DNA from: Spirosoma endophyticum
GTDB lineage: Bacteria > Bacteroidota > Bacteroidia > Cytophagales > Spirosomataceae
DNA: 64,000 nucleotides
Assembly (NCBI RefSeq): GCF_900112365.1
Contig: NZ_FOLQ01000001.1
Location: 744,001 to 808,000 of the forward strand
Direction: 5' to 3'
Under the pieces are notes generated by a model. The model saw only the letters and a list, made by a program, of their open reading frames with translations, made no database searches and was not told the DNA's origin. The translations under genes and the position numbers were made by a program. This document shows positions 35,127 through 43,821 of this stretch, piece by piece. Within the stretch, counting starts at the first letter, position 1, and each line of letters begins with the position of its first letter.

Positions 35127-37853
35127 TTACTTTTTCTCGTCTTCCTTCGGTTTTGCTGGCAACGTAGGAGATTTCCAGAAGTCGGGTGTGCCGTAGTTGA
35201 CTTTGGCAAGCTCTCCGCCATACAGCACCGAATTCAGCAGAATGCGGTACGTTCCCAATGGTTGACCGCGCCATTGAGGCCGGAAACCATGCAGCACTAC
35301 GTGCCCCTTACCATGCTGCACATCCAGCGAAGCCGCGAACCCCTGTAGAAACTTTTCGCCCAGCATATAGCCCGATCGCAACGGCGAACCCGACGGAGCA
35401 AATTTAGCCAACGCCTGCCCTTTAAAGCCATCGAGGGTAGCAAATACGGGGCTATCTTCCACAAAAACAGCGGCTCTGGTGGGCATCCCCGCCATGACCG
35501 GATGCATGGGATCAATTTCGACTTCCAGCAGGGAGCCACCCGTAAAATAGTCTTTGCTATTCACGCCCGCCACTACGTTCTTCACCGGCAAATGGAGCGC
35601 TTCGATGGCATAATCGCTGCTTTCGTTCAGGCAAACGAGCGTGCCGCCCTGGCTCACGAAATTGTCCAGATTCGCGGCCCCCAACGCGCCCAAACCGCCT
35701 TCGTAGGCAGGCGGCACAGCCCCTTTCGCGAAACCATCCCGGATATTCCTTGGTCGTTCGGAAGCAATCAGAATCACGTCGAACCGGTCGTTGAGGTTTC
35801 CCGCCAGCATGTCGGCATTTGTAACGTTCACGAACGGAAATTCAAATTGCTCGAGTACCCAATGGCTCCAGCCTTCATCCATGCTGGCCGTCCAGGGTTT
35901 GTAGACGGCAATTCGTGGTTTTACGGTTGCACCAGACGTATTGGTGGTGAGTTCGGCGTTCACCCCCAAATCTTTTACCCACGGTTCCAGCGTGGTTCGG
36001 GCAACTCCGCCAACGGCGTAGCGTTGGCTGTCTTTGTTATATTTAACCGTCCCTCCCGCTTTCAACGTGCGGGTAATTACTTTGAACGCGTTGTTTTCGG
36101 CCGGATTAACCCAAACAACAGGACCCGTACCTGTCAGGCGTCCTTCCGGCGCTTTGATTGCTGCCGATACCGGGTGCGTATCGAAGCCAATGCCACCAAC
36201 GAAATCGGCCGGACTGGCATCTTTACGATCATCCGTTTTCCAGTCTTTGCTGGTTCCCGAAACCAGTTGAATCGCTCCTTTTACATCGGCAGAAAGCGGG
36301 GTGGTAGCCGGAATTACGTTGAGTTCAAATTGCAGGGGCAGTGTCCAACCAGCGGCATCATAGGGTTGCTCAGGTGGGCCACCGGGGAACTCACGTATAT
36401 CAGGGTACGCCTGAACATCGAGCAGTTGTTTGGTCAATTCTCCATATTCCTGATTCATCGGAATCACCCAGGTGCCTTTGGGATAACTCCGTCCGTCAAA
36501 CGCTACGTCTTTAGTTAGCTGACCAATGCGAATGCCGTGAAAAGCCAGCCGACGTAGTAACTCAGCCGGCCGTACAGGATCGCGTTGTTTCTGTGGAATG
36601 AAATAGGCATAAGGCGGCTCCTGCTCGTATTTTTTAATCGTGTTACGTCCTGCCTGATACCGGTTGTACAACAGCACATCACCGTATTTTGCGGCATAGT
36701 CGAGCGTCGCCAGTGAGGCTGTCTGCATGTAGGCAATGGCATCGCTGATTCGCCACCAACCTCCTGGCCACGGACTTGAATACAAGGATTCTATCCGAAA
36801 CTCATTCTTGTCTTTCGGGAAATCACGGACCGTATAAAAGTGGGGTGTTGCATAATTATACAAGGCCGTTTCGGTCCAGAAAGCGGGGATATTTTGTAGC
36901 ACCGGCATGTAGTCGATGTAGCCGGGATACCAGGCGTCGAAACCTGTTCCCATATGCGTAGCGCCCTTCTGTCCATTGCTTTCCAGCGCCTGCGCCATCG
37001 CCATACCAATCATATTCACCTCACGAGCAATGATCGGTGGCGTTTGAGACGCAATAGGTTCGGCAAAAGGTGGCAACCAGATACGTGTCGGAAAGGGCGA
37101 CGTCTGGTGATGCACAAAAATGATATTCGGCTCCCACGCGCGCCAGGTGCGGGTCACCACGCGCGACTCGATCATGTTGAGCATGTAGGCATCGCGGTTG
37201 TTGTCGTGTCCAACGTATTTCTGGTACAAAAACGGCGCCGGCGATACTTCATAAGGTGTACCCACATTTGATTTGTACCAATCGCCTATCATCGTCTGTC
37301 CATCGGGGTTGAGCGACGGCCACAACATAAGCACTACATCATCCAAAATCTTACTGATCTTTGGGTCGTCGGCCTTGCTGAGCATTTCGTAGGCCAGCGA
37401 AATCGTGTGCTGAGCACCCGCTACTTCTGATGCGTGCAAACCACCGTCAATGTGTACGAAAGGCTTCCCTTCCATCGACAGCTTTTTGGCTTCTTCATCC
37501 GTCAACCCTGCCGGATGTGCCAGTCGTTGCGCGATGGCCCGGTATTTATCAATATTGTCCAGGTTATTTTTGGACGAAATCAAGGCAAAATACCAGGGTC
37601 GTCCTTCCGATGTTTCGCCTACATGAACCAGTTTGATCAGGTCGCTGGCTTCGTCAAGTTTCTGGAAATAGGTTAGCGACTGTTCATACGTAGCGAGTTT
37701 AAAATCAGCTCCAACGGAGAAACCGAGTGTTTCTTCCGGTTTGGGAATGGCTTTTTGCTGGCCCATTAGAAGCGGGTTCACCAGCAGCAAAAAGCTGATT
37801 ATGAATAAACAGGAACTTTTGTTAAAGTACAGTGGGTACATTTTCATTGACAT
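35127..37853 (-). CDS. M14 family zinc carboxypeptidase, secreted
   Basis: 908 residues from the ATG at 37853, chosen because it leads into a signal peptide (LFIISFLLLVNPLLMGQQ); two further ATGs follow within 12 nt. The peptidase domain (about residues 45-330) has the zinc ligands in GGLHASEVAG (His140, Glu143), a SLNPDGQ segment, and a downstream VHHQTSPFPTRIW. The long C-terminal part (about 400-900) includes a glutamine-amidotransferase-like fold (VILIASERPRN, then VSQGGTLVCLNE), the usual companion in large Bacteroidota M14 proteins. It probably degrades peptides in the periplasm or outside the cell. It is a single gene with its own terminator. Confidence 0.88.
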   Translation of the reverse strand: MSMKMYPLYFNKSSCLFIISFLLLVNPLLMGQQKAIPKPEETLGFSVGADFKLATYEQSLTYFQKLDEASDLIKLVHVGETSEGRPWYFALISSKNNLDNIDKYRAIAQRLAHPAGLTDEEAKKLSMEGKPFVHIDGGLHASEVAGAQHTISLAYEMLSKADDPKISKILDDVVLMLWPSLNPDGQTMIGDWYKSNVGTPYEVSPAPFLYQKYVGHDNNRDAYMLNMIESRVVTRTWRAWEPNIIFVHHQTSPFPTRIWLPPFAEPIASQTPPIIAREVNMIGMAMAQALESNGQKGATHMGTGFDAWYPGYIDYMPVLQNIPAFWTETALYNYATPHFYTVRDFPKDKNEFRIESLYSSPWPGGWWRISDAIAYMQTASLATLDYAAKYGDVLLYNRYQAGRNTIKKYEQEPPYAYFIPQKQRDPVRPAELLRRLAFHGIRIGQLTKDVAFDGRSYPKGTWVIPMNQEYGELTKQLLDVQAYPDIREFPGGPPEQPYDAAGWTLPLQFELNVIPATTPLSADVKGAIQLVSGTSKDWKTDDRKDASPADFVGGIGFDTHPVSAAIKAPEGRLTGTGPVVWVNPAENNAFKVITRTLKAGGTVKYNKDSQRYAVGGVARTTLEPWVKDLGVNAELTTNTSGATVKPRIAVYKPWTASMDEGWSHWVLEQFEFPFVNVTNADMLAGNLNDRFDVILIASERPRNIRDGFAKGAVPPAYEGGLGALGAANLDNFVSQGGTLVCLNESSDYAIEALHLPVKNVVAGVNSKDYFTGGSLLEVEIDPMHPVMAGMPTRAAVFVEDSPVFATLDGFKGQALAKFAPSGSPLRSGYMLGEKFLQGFAASLDVQHGKGHVVLHGFRPQWRGQPLGTYRILLNSVLYGGELAKVNYGTPDFWKSPTLPAKPKEDEKK

Positions 37854-38361
37854 ATTTTCAGGTTGTATGTGAATACTCGCTCCCAATGCCTCATTTGCTG
37901 GTAACAGGCACTTTCCCGGAGCCAAAATCATAGGCAACCGACAGATAGCCACTCAACAAGCAAAGAATACTAAGAGAAAGACGCTGGTCATAGGGAGGAA
38001 TGGGCGTAAGAGGTATAACATGCAGAAATTTCTCTATCTTATTCACCTAAGCAAGGAAAAGGTTATTTGGTCATTATCAATATATGCGAAATTTATGCAA
38101 ACATAGCTAACGCTACGTTAAAAGTTAATTCCAGCGATTAAGCTAATTGGGCGAAATCAAAAACGCATCTATTTTCCACGTTTGAGATTACGCCAGACAG
38201 CGTGAAGCTAGGTAGTGTACACGTATATGCATTAACGCGCCATACTCACAACCCAAAAGAAGGAATCTAGGGCGCCAGTAGAAACCGAAAAAGAAGCACA
38301 GGAAATAGGTTGGGTCTGATTGCAGATGAGTGACCAGCTAAAATCAGACCCAACAAATGCA
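37854..38361. other. Intergenic stretch with no recognised gene
   Basis: About 500 bp. It holds the promoter side of the carboxypeptidase gene and, near its right end, a terminator for the next gene. CAAACATA at 38058-38065 would be a -7 box (TATGTTTG) on the minus strand, but a -33 box is missing. No credible frame is present. Confidence 0.5.
38309..38354 (-). terminator. Terminator-like hairpin after the F420-reductase-like gene
   Basis: A perfect 13-bp inverted repeat, GTTGGGTCTGATT / AATCAGACCCAAC, with a 20-nt loop. It begins 8 bp past the stop codon at 38362. Confidence 0.65.
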
Positions 38362-38958
38362 TTAACCCAGCTTGATCAGATTAAGCATTGGGAAAGGGCC
38401 CGTCGCAAACGATTGTAGTATTCCTCCAGCAATCAGGCCACCCAGATCGAGACCTGCAAAACCCATTTTAGCAATCAATTCACCAACCGTTTTTTTGGCA
38501 TCAGTATCATCGCCCGAATAAGCAATTACGCGACTCCCACCGGCTTCGTGCGGATCAGCTTCCAGAAGTGCCAGCGGTAACGTATTGAATGCCTTCACGA
38601 CTTTAGCACCGGGTAGCCAACTGGCAACCACTTCGCTGGACGTTTTCCCCTGAAGATCAACGGGTTTAAAATCGGGCGTAAACGCATTCATGGGGTCAAT
38701 GACGATACGGCCGTCAAACGAAGGCCATCCGGCTATTGCGGCTTCCAGCCTGGTCCAGGGAAGTGAAATAAAAACAATATCCGCCTGAGCCGCTTCCTCT
38801 ACCGTAACAGCTTTTGTGTTACCGCCCAGTTGTTCGACTGCATCCGTTAATGATTTCGGGCCACGACTATTGCTGATAAGTACGTTGTAGCCTGCCCTGG
38901 CGGCATGTTTGGCAAAGGCCAGGCCAATGCCCCCTGCGCCGATAATTCCAATTTTCAT
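38362..38958 (-). CDS. NADPH-dependent F420 reductase-like oxidoreductase
   Basis: 198 residues from the ATG at 38958 (MKIGIIGAGGIG); the longer frame adds a cysteine-rich stretch not seen in the family. The N-terminal Rossmann loop GAGGIG, the segment LISNSRGPKSL, and ADIVFISLPW identify the F420_oxidored domain, and KVVKAFNTLP is the usual following motif. In Bacteroidota such proteins use NADPH; F420 itself is not expected. A role with an unknown carbonyl or enzyme-bound substrate is likely. It is divergent from a Crp/Fnr-type regulator with about 215 bp between starts, a possible regulatory pair. Confidence 0.85.
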   Translation of the reverse strand: MKIGIIGAGGIGLAFAKHAARAGYNVLISNSRGPKSLTDAVEQLGGNTKAVTVEEAAQADIVFISLPWTRLEAAIAGWPSFDGRIVIDPMNAFTPDFKPVDLQGKTSSEVVASWLPGAKVVKAFNTLPLALLEADPHEAGGSRVIAYSGDDTDAKKTVGELIAKMGFAGLDLGGLIAGGILQSFATGPFPMLNLIKLG

Positions 38959-39175
38959 GAGTTTGATGGTTAAAATTGAGTTGATACAAAAAGAGATTTG
39001 GTGTTGGCAGACCACCTTGCGGTTCAAAAACCTGACATCCTGACAACACAATAATGCTTATTCCGTTTCAACTTTCAGCAATGTTGCCTACAGAATTTTC
39101 TTCTGGTCACCGCTCAGGAAATCACGGTAGGCTTTAACTTGCCCACTGGGGATGTAGGACAAAAAGGAGCAAAAA

Positions 39176-39766
39176 ATGAATACCGACTACACGTCCTTAC
39201 TACAGGCGATCCGCCACTGGGTGACTGTTCATTCTGAGGAAGAATCCATTATTTCAGCTTTGTTCGAGCGCAGACACATAGCGTCGGATGATTTCTTCCT
39301 GCGGGCCGACGACGTTTGCCACTACGTTGGTTTTGTGGTGGACGGACTGCTTCGCTACTACATTCTGGACGATGGTATCGAACATACGTACGATTTCTCG
39401 CCCGAACGAACCTTCACCTGCAATTACGAGAGCTTTCTGACCCAAACCCCTTCAACCCGATTTATCCAGGCCATCGAGGACACGACACTGCTGGTTATTA
39501 GTTACGATAACCTGCAATTGCTTTATGCAAGACTTCACGAAGGGCAGAAGTTCGGGCGACTGGTGGCGGAGGACTTGTTCGTAGGGATGCTCCAGAAGCT
39601 TACCTCATTCTATAATGAAAACGCCGAAGAACGGTACGATACGTTTCTCCGCAGCTTTCCTGATTTGCAGGAACGGGTACCTCAATACGTTATAGCCTCC
39701 TATGTTGGTATTAAGCCGCAGTCGCTTAGCCGGATTCGGGCACAGCGGGCGGGCAAACAGTATTGA
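39176..39766 (+). CDS. Crp/Fnr-family transcriptional regulator
   Basis: 196 residues. The cyclic-nucleotide-binding-like domain (about 20-125) is of the Bacteroidota type (FFLRADDVCHYVGFVVDGLL, then YDFSPERTFTCNYESFL) and lacks the residues that bind cAMP in E. coli Crp. A helical linker and a short C-terminal helix-turn-helix (VPQYVIASYVGIKPQSLSRI) follow. No cysteine cluster of an Fnr iron-sulfur sensor is visible. It is divergent from the F420-reductase-like gene and is a plausible regulator of it. Confidence 0.87.
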   Translation: MNTDYTSLLQAIRHWVTVHSEEESIISALFERRHIASDDFFLRADDVCHYVGFVVDGLLRYYILDDGIEHTYDFSPERTFTCNYESFLTQTPSTRFIQAIEDTTLLVISYDNLQLLYARLHEGQKFGRLVAEDLFVGMLQKLTSFYNENAEERYDTFLRSFPDLQERVPQYVIASYVGIKPQSLSRIRAQRAGKQY

Positions 39767-39850
39767 CAGTCTGCCAATCGTTCAACTAATTCGTCCCGCT
39801 TGTAAGAATCCAGTGCCTAATGAGTACTAATGGGATAAATAAGCGGAGTT

Positions 39851-40363
39851 ATGAGTGAACTTGAACAGAATCATATTTTCGAAACGTGGCTTGGCCACCA
39901 TAAGTCGCTCGTGTTTAAAGTCGTGCGTGCTTATGCCGTAACTGCCATGGACCAGGACGATCTTTTCCAGGAGATCATCATTCAGGTATGGCACTCTGTT
40001 CCCACCTTCCGGCAACAGTCGTCTACTACGACCTGGATCTATCGTATAGCCTTGAATACGGCGTTAAAATGGGTGAGCAACGAACGAAAACATAGCAAAG
40101 CCCAAGAAACGCTCGACAACGTACAGGCTATTTTACAGGAGACCAAAGTTCAGATTGACGAACGTCTGACATGGCTCTATGAGGCAATCTACAAACTCGA
40201 TGAAATCGATCGCTCCATTACGCTCTTGCTGCTGGATGGGTTCAGCTACAAAGAGATGGCAACGATCGTCGGTATCTCGGAATCAAACGTTGGGGTAAAA
40301 ATCAATCGAATCAAAAAACAGCTTATCACGAAATCTAAACAACAGGATCACTATGGAATTTGA
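39851..40363 (+). CDS. ECF-type sigma-70 family RNA polymerase sigma factor
   Basis: 170 residues with the two ECF regions: sigma-2 (about 15-85; AVTAMDQDDLFQEIIIQVWHSV, STTTWIYRIALNTAL) and sigma-4 (about 110-160; EIDRSITLLLLDGFSYKEMA, VGISESNVGVKINRIKKQL). ECF factors direct RNA polymerase to stress or transport genes. The stop lies inside the next gene (11-bp overlap), which codes for a small membrane protein, so the pair is translationally coupled in the usual sigma/anti-sigma style. Confidence 0.9.
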   Translation: MSELEQNHIFETWLGHHKSLVFKVVRAYAVTAMDQDDLFQEIIIQVWHSVPTFRQQSSTTTWIYRIALNTALKWVSNERKHSKAQETLDNVQAILQETKVQIDERLTWLYEAIYKLDEIDRSITLLLLDGFSYKEMATIVGISESNVGVKINRIKKQLITKSKQQDHYGI

Positions 40364-40922
40364 TGAAATACAAAAAATCTGGGATTCCCAGACGCATGAA
40401 CCGCTTTGGTCTATCAATGAAACCGCCTTACACAAACGTATTCTGGTGAAAAAGGAAAAAGTAAGCCATATCGCTAATTTCAGCGAGTTACTCCTATTGG
40501 TGGTGAATATTGGCGCCGGAAGTTTGACGCTTGGCCTGAATTATTTCAAGCCGCCGACCAACCTGTCATTGTACCTCATGTCGGCCTGGATGCTTGGCAC
40601 TGCTTTGTATGTGCTGGTGAGTCGGATTCGCCGACTAAAAAGTAGCGACACATTTGATCGTTCACTGCTCGGCGAACTGAAGCAGGCTATGTCAATGGCT
40701 ACCTATCAGGTTCGTCTTTCCCAATTGATGCGCTGGAATATCGTACCAATTGGCTTCTTGAGTCTGCTGGGTTTTTGGGAAAGTGGACAATCGATCTGGC
40801 TGTCCCTGGGTTTACTGATCTTTTTTGGTATGACTTATTTTGCCGGTGGTTGGGAACACCGCATTTATCAAGCAAAAAAACGTGAACTCGAAGCGCTGCT
40901 AACAAAACTGGAGCAGAAATAG
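40353..40922 (+). CDS. Membrane protein coupled to the ECF sigma factor, probable regulator
   Basis: 189 residues. An N-terminal soluble part (about 1-40, FDEIQKIWDSQTHEPLW) is followed by four membrane helices (about 45-65, 70-90, 130-147 and 150-168) and a charged C-terminal helix (IYQAKKRELEALLTKLEQK). It is not a classic anti-sigma with a zinc finger. Its position, overlapping the sigma gene by 11 bp, and its cytoplasmic N-terminus suggest it holds the sigma factor at the membrane. That is inference; no known family is certain. Confidence 0.6.
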   Translation: MEFDEIQKIWDSQTHEPLWSINETALHKRILVKKEKVSHIANFSELLLLVVNIGAGSLTLGLNYFKPPTNLSLYLMSAWMLGTALYVLVSRIRRLKSSDTFDRSLLGELKQAMSMATYQVRLSQLMRWNIVPIGFLSLLGFWESGQSIWLSLGLLIFFGMTYFAGGWEHRIYQAKKRELEALLTKLEQK

Positions 40923-40956
40923 ATTACCCGTCGATTTTCACATAGGTGAATGGATG

Positions 40957-40970
40957 CGTCTGTACAGACG
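40957..40970. promoter_or_regulatory. 14-bp perfect palindrome before the DUF4267 gene
   Basis: CGTCTGTACAGACG is a perfect palindrome 37 bp before the ATG at 41008. Size and symmetry resemble operators of TetR- or LysR-like dimers. No regulator gene of that type is adjacent. Confidence 0.4.
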
Positions 40971-41007
40971 AAGACCTTTGTCGGGTCAATAATTAATACG
41001 TACTACG

Positions 41008-41397
41008 ATGCATACAGAAAAACTGCCCATCTGGGCTAAAGCAATCGGTTATTTCTTCGGGGCTGCACTTCTCTTTATCGGCGGTCGTTTCTTGATCGCC
41101 CCTGAAATAGCTGAACGTGGATTCGGTCTGATTTACGCTCAACCGAATGAATCGTTTCACTACATCAAGGGCATTCGCGATACGACGTCGGGCCTATTCT
41201 TTCTGATTTTCACGCTTGCTAACTGGCGAAACCCACTGGCAGCACTATTTCTGGTGGGGTCGCTGACGCCAGTTTGTGATATGATCATCGTCTTAACCTC
41301 ATCATCAGCGGTGCCCAATGCAGCCTGGATTCACGGCCTGACGGCATTGACAGCCTGGATAGCCGGCTATTTTTTACTGCGTCGGAAAGGGGAATGA
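41008..41397 (+). CDS. DUF4267 small membrane protein
   Basis: 129 residues with four predicted membrane helices and the family phrase IKGIRDTTSGLFFLIFTL in the middle. DUF4267 proteins are small inner-membrane proteins of unknown function, common near stress and detoxification genes. It is preceded by a perfect palindrome and followed immediately by a long hairpin shared with a convergent amidohydrolase gene, so it is likely a separate unit from the sigma-factor operon. Confidence 0.8.
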   Translation: MHTEKLPIWAKAIGYFFGAALLFIGGRFLIAPEIAERGFGLIYAQPNESFHYIKGIRDTTSGLFFLIFTLANWRNPLAALFLVGSLTPVCDMIIVLTSSSAVPNAAWIHGLTALTAWIAGYFLLRRKGE

Positions 41398-41406
41398 GTA
41401 GTTCAA

Positions 41407-41460
41407 GGAGAAGCAGTAGTTTTCCGGTTGTAGATCCTGCCGGAAAACTACTGCTTCTCC
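41407..41460. terminator. Bidirectional 21-bp perfect hairpin, one arm containing the amidohydrolase C-terminal codons
   Basis: Arms 41407-41427 and 41440-41460 are exact complements with a 12-nt loop. The right arm contains the last codons of the minus-strand gene (Glu-Lys-Gln-stop, GAGAAGCAGTAG). The left arm is the same word sequence read forward, just after the DUF4267 stop. Confidence 0.9.
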
Positions 41461-42821
41461 AGCTTTTTCAATTCCTTCTGGATATAGTCTTTCGAGAGCC
41501 AGTTGGTGCCGATCATCACGCCCTCAATGTTTTTGGTTTGACTAATGTCTTTCAGCGGGTTGCCACTGAGCAAGACCAGATCGGATACGTTACCGGTTTT
41601 GATCGTGCCGGAATCCGGCTTTTTCAGGTATGACGCTACGTTGACGGTACCGGTACGTAGTGTTTCGTAAGGCGTCAATCCGGCATCGACCATGTACTTC
41701 ATTTCGTGATGAATGGAGAAGCCCGGCACGTTGAATATTTGTGGTGCATCGGAACCCAGCAGCAACTCAACGCCATTTTTCTGACAGGCCAAAATCAACT
41801 TCCGACGAATCTGAATCAGTTTTTTGGCATGTTCTTTTGAGAAATTAGGATTATCGAGATAGCCCTTTTTTGTGTTCTCCCAGCCCTTCACCTGCTCGGG
41901 TTTCATGTATTTCATTTCAGGATCGTTCGTAAACGCATCGGCCGGAAGGGGCGAAAGCCACCGCTCGGCCAACGCCTGTGTAGGCACCACCCGAATGTGC
42001 TTTCCGCGTAACCCGTTCACTAAGTTGGGAATCTGGCTTTCATCGGCCCGGTAGGCAATCCAGGACGCAAACAAGCCTGTCTCCGGCTCTGCCAGCGTAT
42101 CAGATCGCGGTACTATTGCCTCAACAAAACCGTCTAAATGATCGATGGATGAATAGCCCGCATCAATTGCCCGCCAGACGCCCACATTAAACGATACGTG
42201 TCCCACGAACGGAATGCCCACTTCGTTGGCGGTTTTGGCAATGGCCGGAAAGGTTTCTTTCGTAAGGCCAGGGTGTAGTTTCAGGTAATCATAGCCAGCG
42301 GCTTTCTGTTCCCGCACCATCTCGGCACCGCGTTCCGCCGTCTTTACGGTTTGTCCATTGAACGATGAACCCGTTGCGTAAAAATGTGGTCCAAGAATTT
42401 CACCGCTGTTGATTTTACTACGTAGTTCCAGGTGTTTCGGGTGGCCAAGCATTCCCCGAATGGTCGTGATGCCGTTCGCCAGATACAGGATCAACACCTC
42501 TTTCATCGGCTCTATGTCGTCGATGGGTGGCACGTGTGCGTGGATTTCGGCCCAACCGGGTGTCAGGTATTTTCCTTTCGCATCAACCACCAGCGCGCCT
42601 TTACTAAACTTCACGTTTCCATCGGCACCAAGCGCAGTTATTTTGCCGTCTTTCACAACAACTGTTTGATTTTCAAGGATGCGCTCCTGATCCATCGGAA
42701 TTACATTAACCGACTTGAACACGATGTCACGCTGGCGATTGCTGACCAAATCCTGCGACAGTAGCGTGGTGCAGGGAGCCAGGAACATGGTTAAGTATAA
42801 AGCAAAAAAAAGGCCTCGCAT
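41448..42821 (-). CDS. Secreted amidohydrolase-family protein
   Basis: 457 residues with a signal peptide (RGLFFALYLTMFLAPCTTLL). The metal-dependent hydrolase barrel shows EIHAHVPP (His94, His96), LKLHPGL with the lysine that is often carbamylated, FVGHVSFN and SIDHLDGF with further histidine ligands, and LLGSDAPQ with the catalytic aspartate. These mark the imidazolonepropionase/prolidase-like amidohydrolase_1 family. Substrate cannot be deduced; secreted members often cleave dipeptides or cyclic amides. The gene ends within a perfect 21-bp hairpin arm. Confidence 0.88.
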   Translation of the reverse strand: MRGLFFALYLTMFLAPCTTLLSQDLVSNRQRDIVFKSVNVIPMDQERILENQTVVVKDGKITALGADGNVKFSKGALVVDAKGKYLTPGWAEIHAHVPPIDDIEPMKEVLILYLANGITTIRGMLGHPKHLELRSKINSGEILGPHFYATGSSFNGQTVKTAERGAEMVREQKAAGYDYLKLHPGLTKETFPAIAKTANEVGIPFVGHVSFNVGVWRAIDAGYSSIDHLDGFVEAIVPRSDTLAEPETGLFASWIAYRADESQIPNLVNGLRGKHIRVVPTQALAERWLSPLPADAFTNDPEMKYMKPEQVKGWENTKKGYLDNPNFSKEHAKKLIQIRRKLILACQKNGVELLLGSDAPQIFNVPGFSIHHEMKYMVDAGLTPYETLRTGTVNVASYLKKPDSGTIKTGNVSDLVLLSGNPLKDISQTKNIEGVMIGTNWLSKDYIQKELKKLEKQ

Positions 42822-42895
42822 AGGATTGACTGGTTTAATGGCTGGAATAATAAGGCGATTAGAGGCTAATAAACCTAAAGGACTGTAAATCTTGT

Positions 42896-43807
42896 CTAGA
42901 AATATGCCTTCATGGCAGGCGGGTAGCTGGGGATTGCCACTTCTGGATCTTCAATTTCGGGATGCCAGAGTTTCTCCCATTCAAAACTGTAGTACCCACC
43001 ATAGCCCCCGGCTTTAAGCGCATCAATGGCTTCCCGAAGAGGAGCCTCGCCTTTGCCTAACAAGACGTACCGATGGGTATCACCTACAATTCGGACGTCT
43101 TTCACATGAACATGCCGGATGTGGGTATGCAGTTTTTCGTAGACCATTTTAGGCGCTTCTTTCGCATCAACCCACATATTGACGATGTCCCAGATTAATC
43201 CGACGTTCGGGTGTTTGGCCGATTGAAAAATCTGGACCAGCAGGTCACTTCTGGTGAGTTCGCCGTGTGATTCGAGCAACACCGTGACCGATTTATCTTT
43301 GGCGTATTTGCCTAGCTCCAGTAAGCCCTCGCTAATGCGTTGAAGCGTTTTCTCCCGCGGCTGATCGGGCGGAAGCTGATCAGGAAATACCCGCACAAAC
43401 GGGCAGTTGAGTTGCTGGGCCAGATCGATAAACCGCCGGGCACCGTCCAGATTTTGAGCTCGTTTCTGGGCATCAGCGTGATGCAATTGTGCGGACGAGC
43501 CTAAGTTGCAGATACGTATGCCCTGACTCGCAAACCGGTCCCGTGTCTCCTTAGCGCGGGCCGCCGTACTAAATTCCGGGCATTTGGTCAAGTCTAATTC
43601 CCCTTGTAAACCCCGAAACTCGACACCCTGATAGCCACTTTTGACGGCGGTTTTCAGAATCGTGTCCATATCCCATTTAGGGCAACCAAGGGTCGAAAAA
43701 GAGAGTTGGGGCTTCATTGTATCAAAACCCACTATGGGTCTCAGCAGCGCAGTTGCCAGTCCAGCAGCCGTAGTTTTCAGGGCAGATCGACGCGTCAATG
43801 AGGGCAT
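42896..43807 (-). CDS. Sugar phosphate isomerase/epimerase-like TIM-barrel protein with Tat-type signal
   Basis: 303 residues from the ATG at 43807; the longer frame overlaps the preceding oxidoreductase gene and was rejected. The start is TRRSALKTTAAGLATALL, a twin-arginine-type export signal. The AP-endonuclease-2/xylose-isomerase-like barrel shows GYQGVEFRGLQ, VLLESHGEL, GLIWDIVNMW, THIRHVHVKDV and YYSFEWEKLW, with the metal-binding Glu, Asp and His residues. It starts 14 bp after the GMC oxidoreductase gene. The two probably act in the periplasm on the same sugar or cyclitol, one oxidising it and one isomerising the product. Substrate is inferred only in general terms. Confidence 0.87.
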   Translation of the reverse strand: MPSLTRRSALKTTAAGLATALLRPIVGFDTMKPQLSFSTLGCPKWDMDTILKTAVKSGYQGVEFRGLQGELDLTKCPEFSTAARAKETRDRFASQGIRICNLGSSAQLHHADAQKRAQNLDGARRFIDLAQQLNCPFVRVFPDQLPPDQPREKTLQRISEGLLELGKYAKDKSVTVLLESHGELTRSDLLVQIFQSAKHPNVGLIWDIVNMWVDAKEAPKMVYEKLHTHIRHVHVKDVRIVGDTHRYVLLGKGEAPLREAIDALKAGGYGGYYSFEWEKLWHPEIEDPEVAIPSYPPAMKAYF

Positions 43808-43821
43808 ATACAGTGAGTCGA

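Noticed and set aside
35502-36518. A 338-codon plus-strand open frame inside the M14 carboxypeptidase gene
   Set aside because: It is antisense to a clearly conserved protein and has no domain signature.
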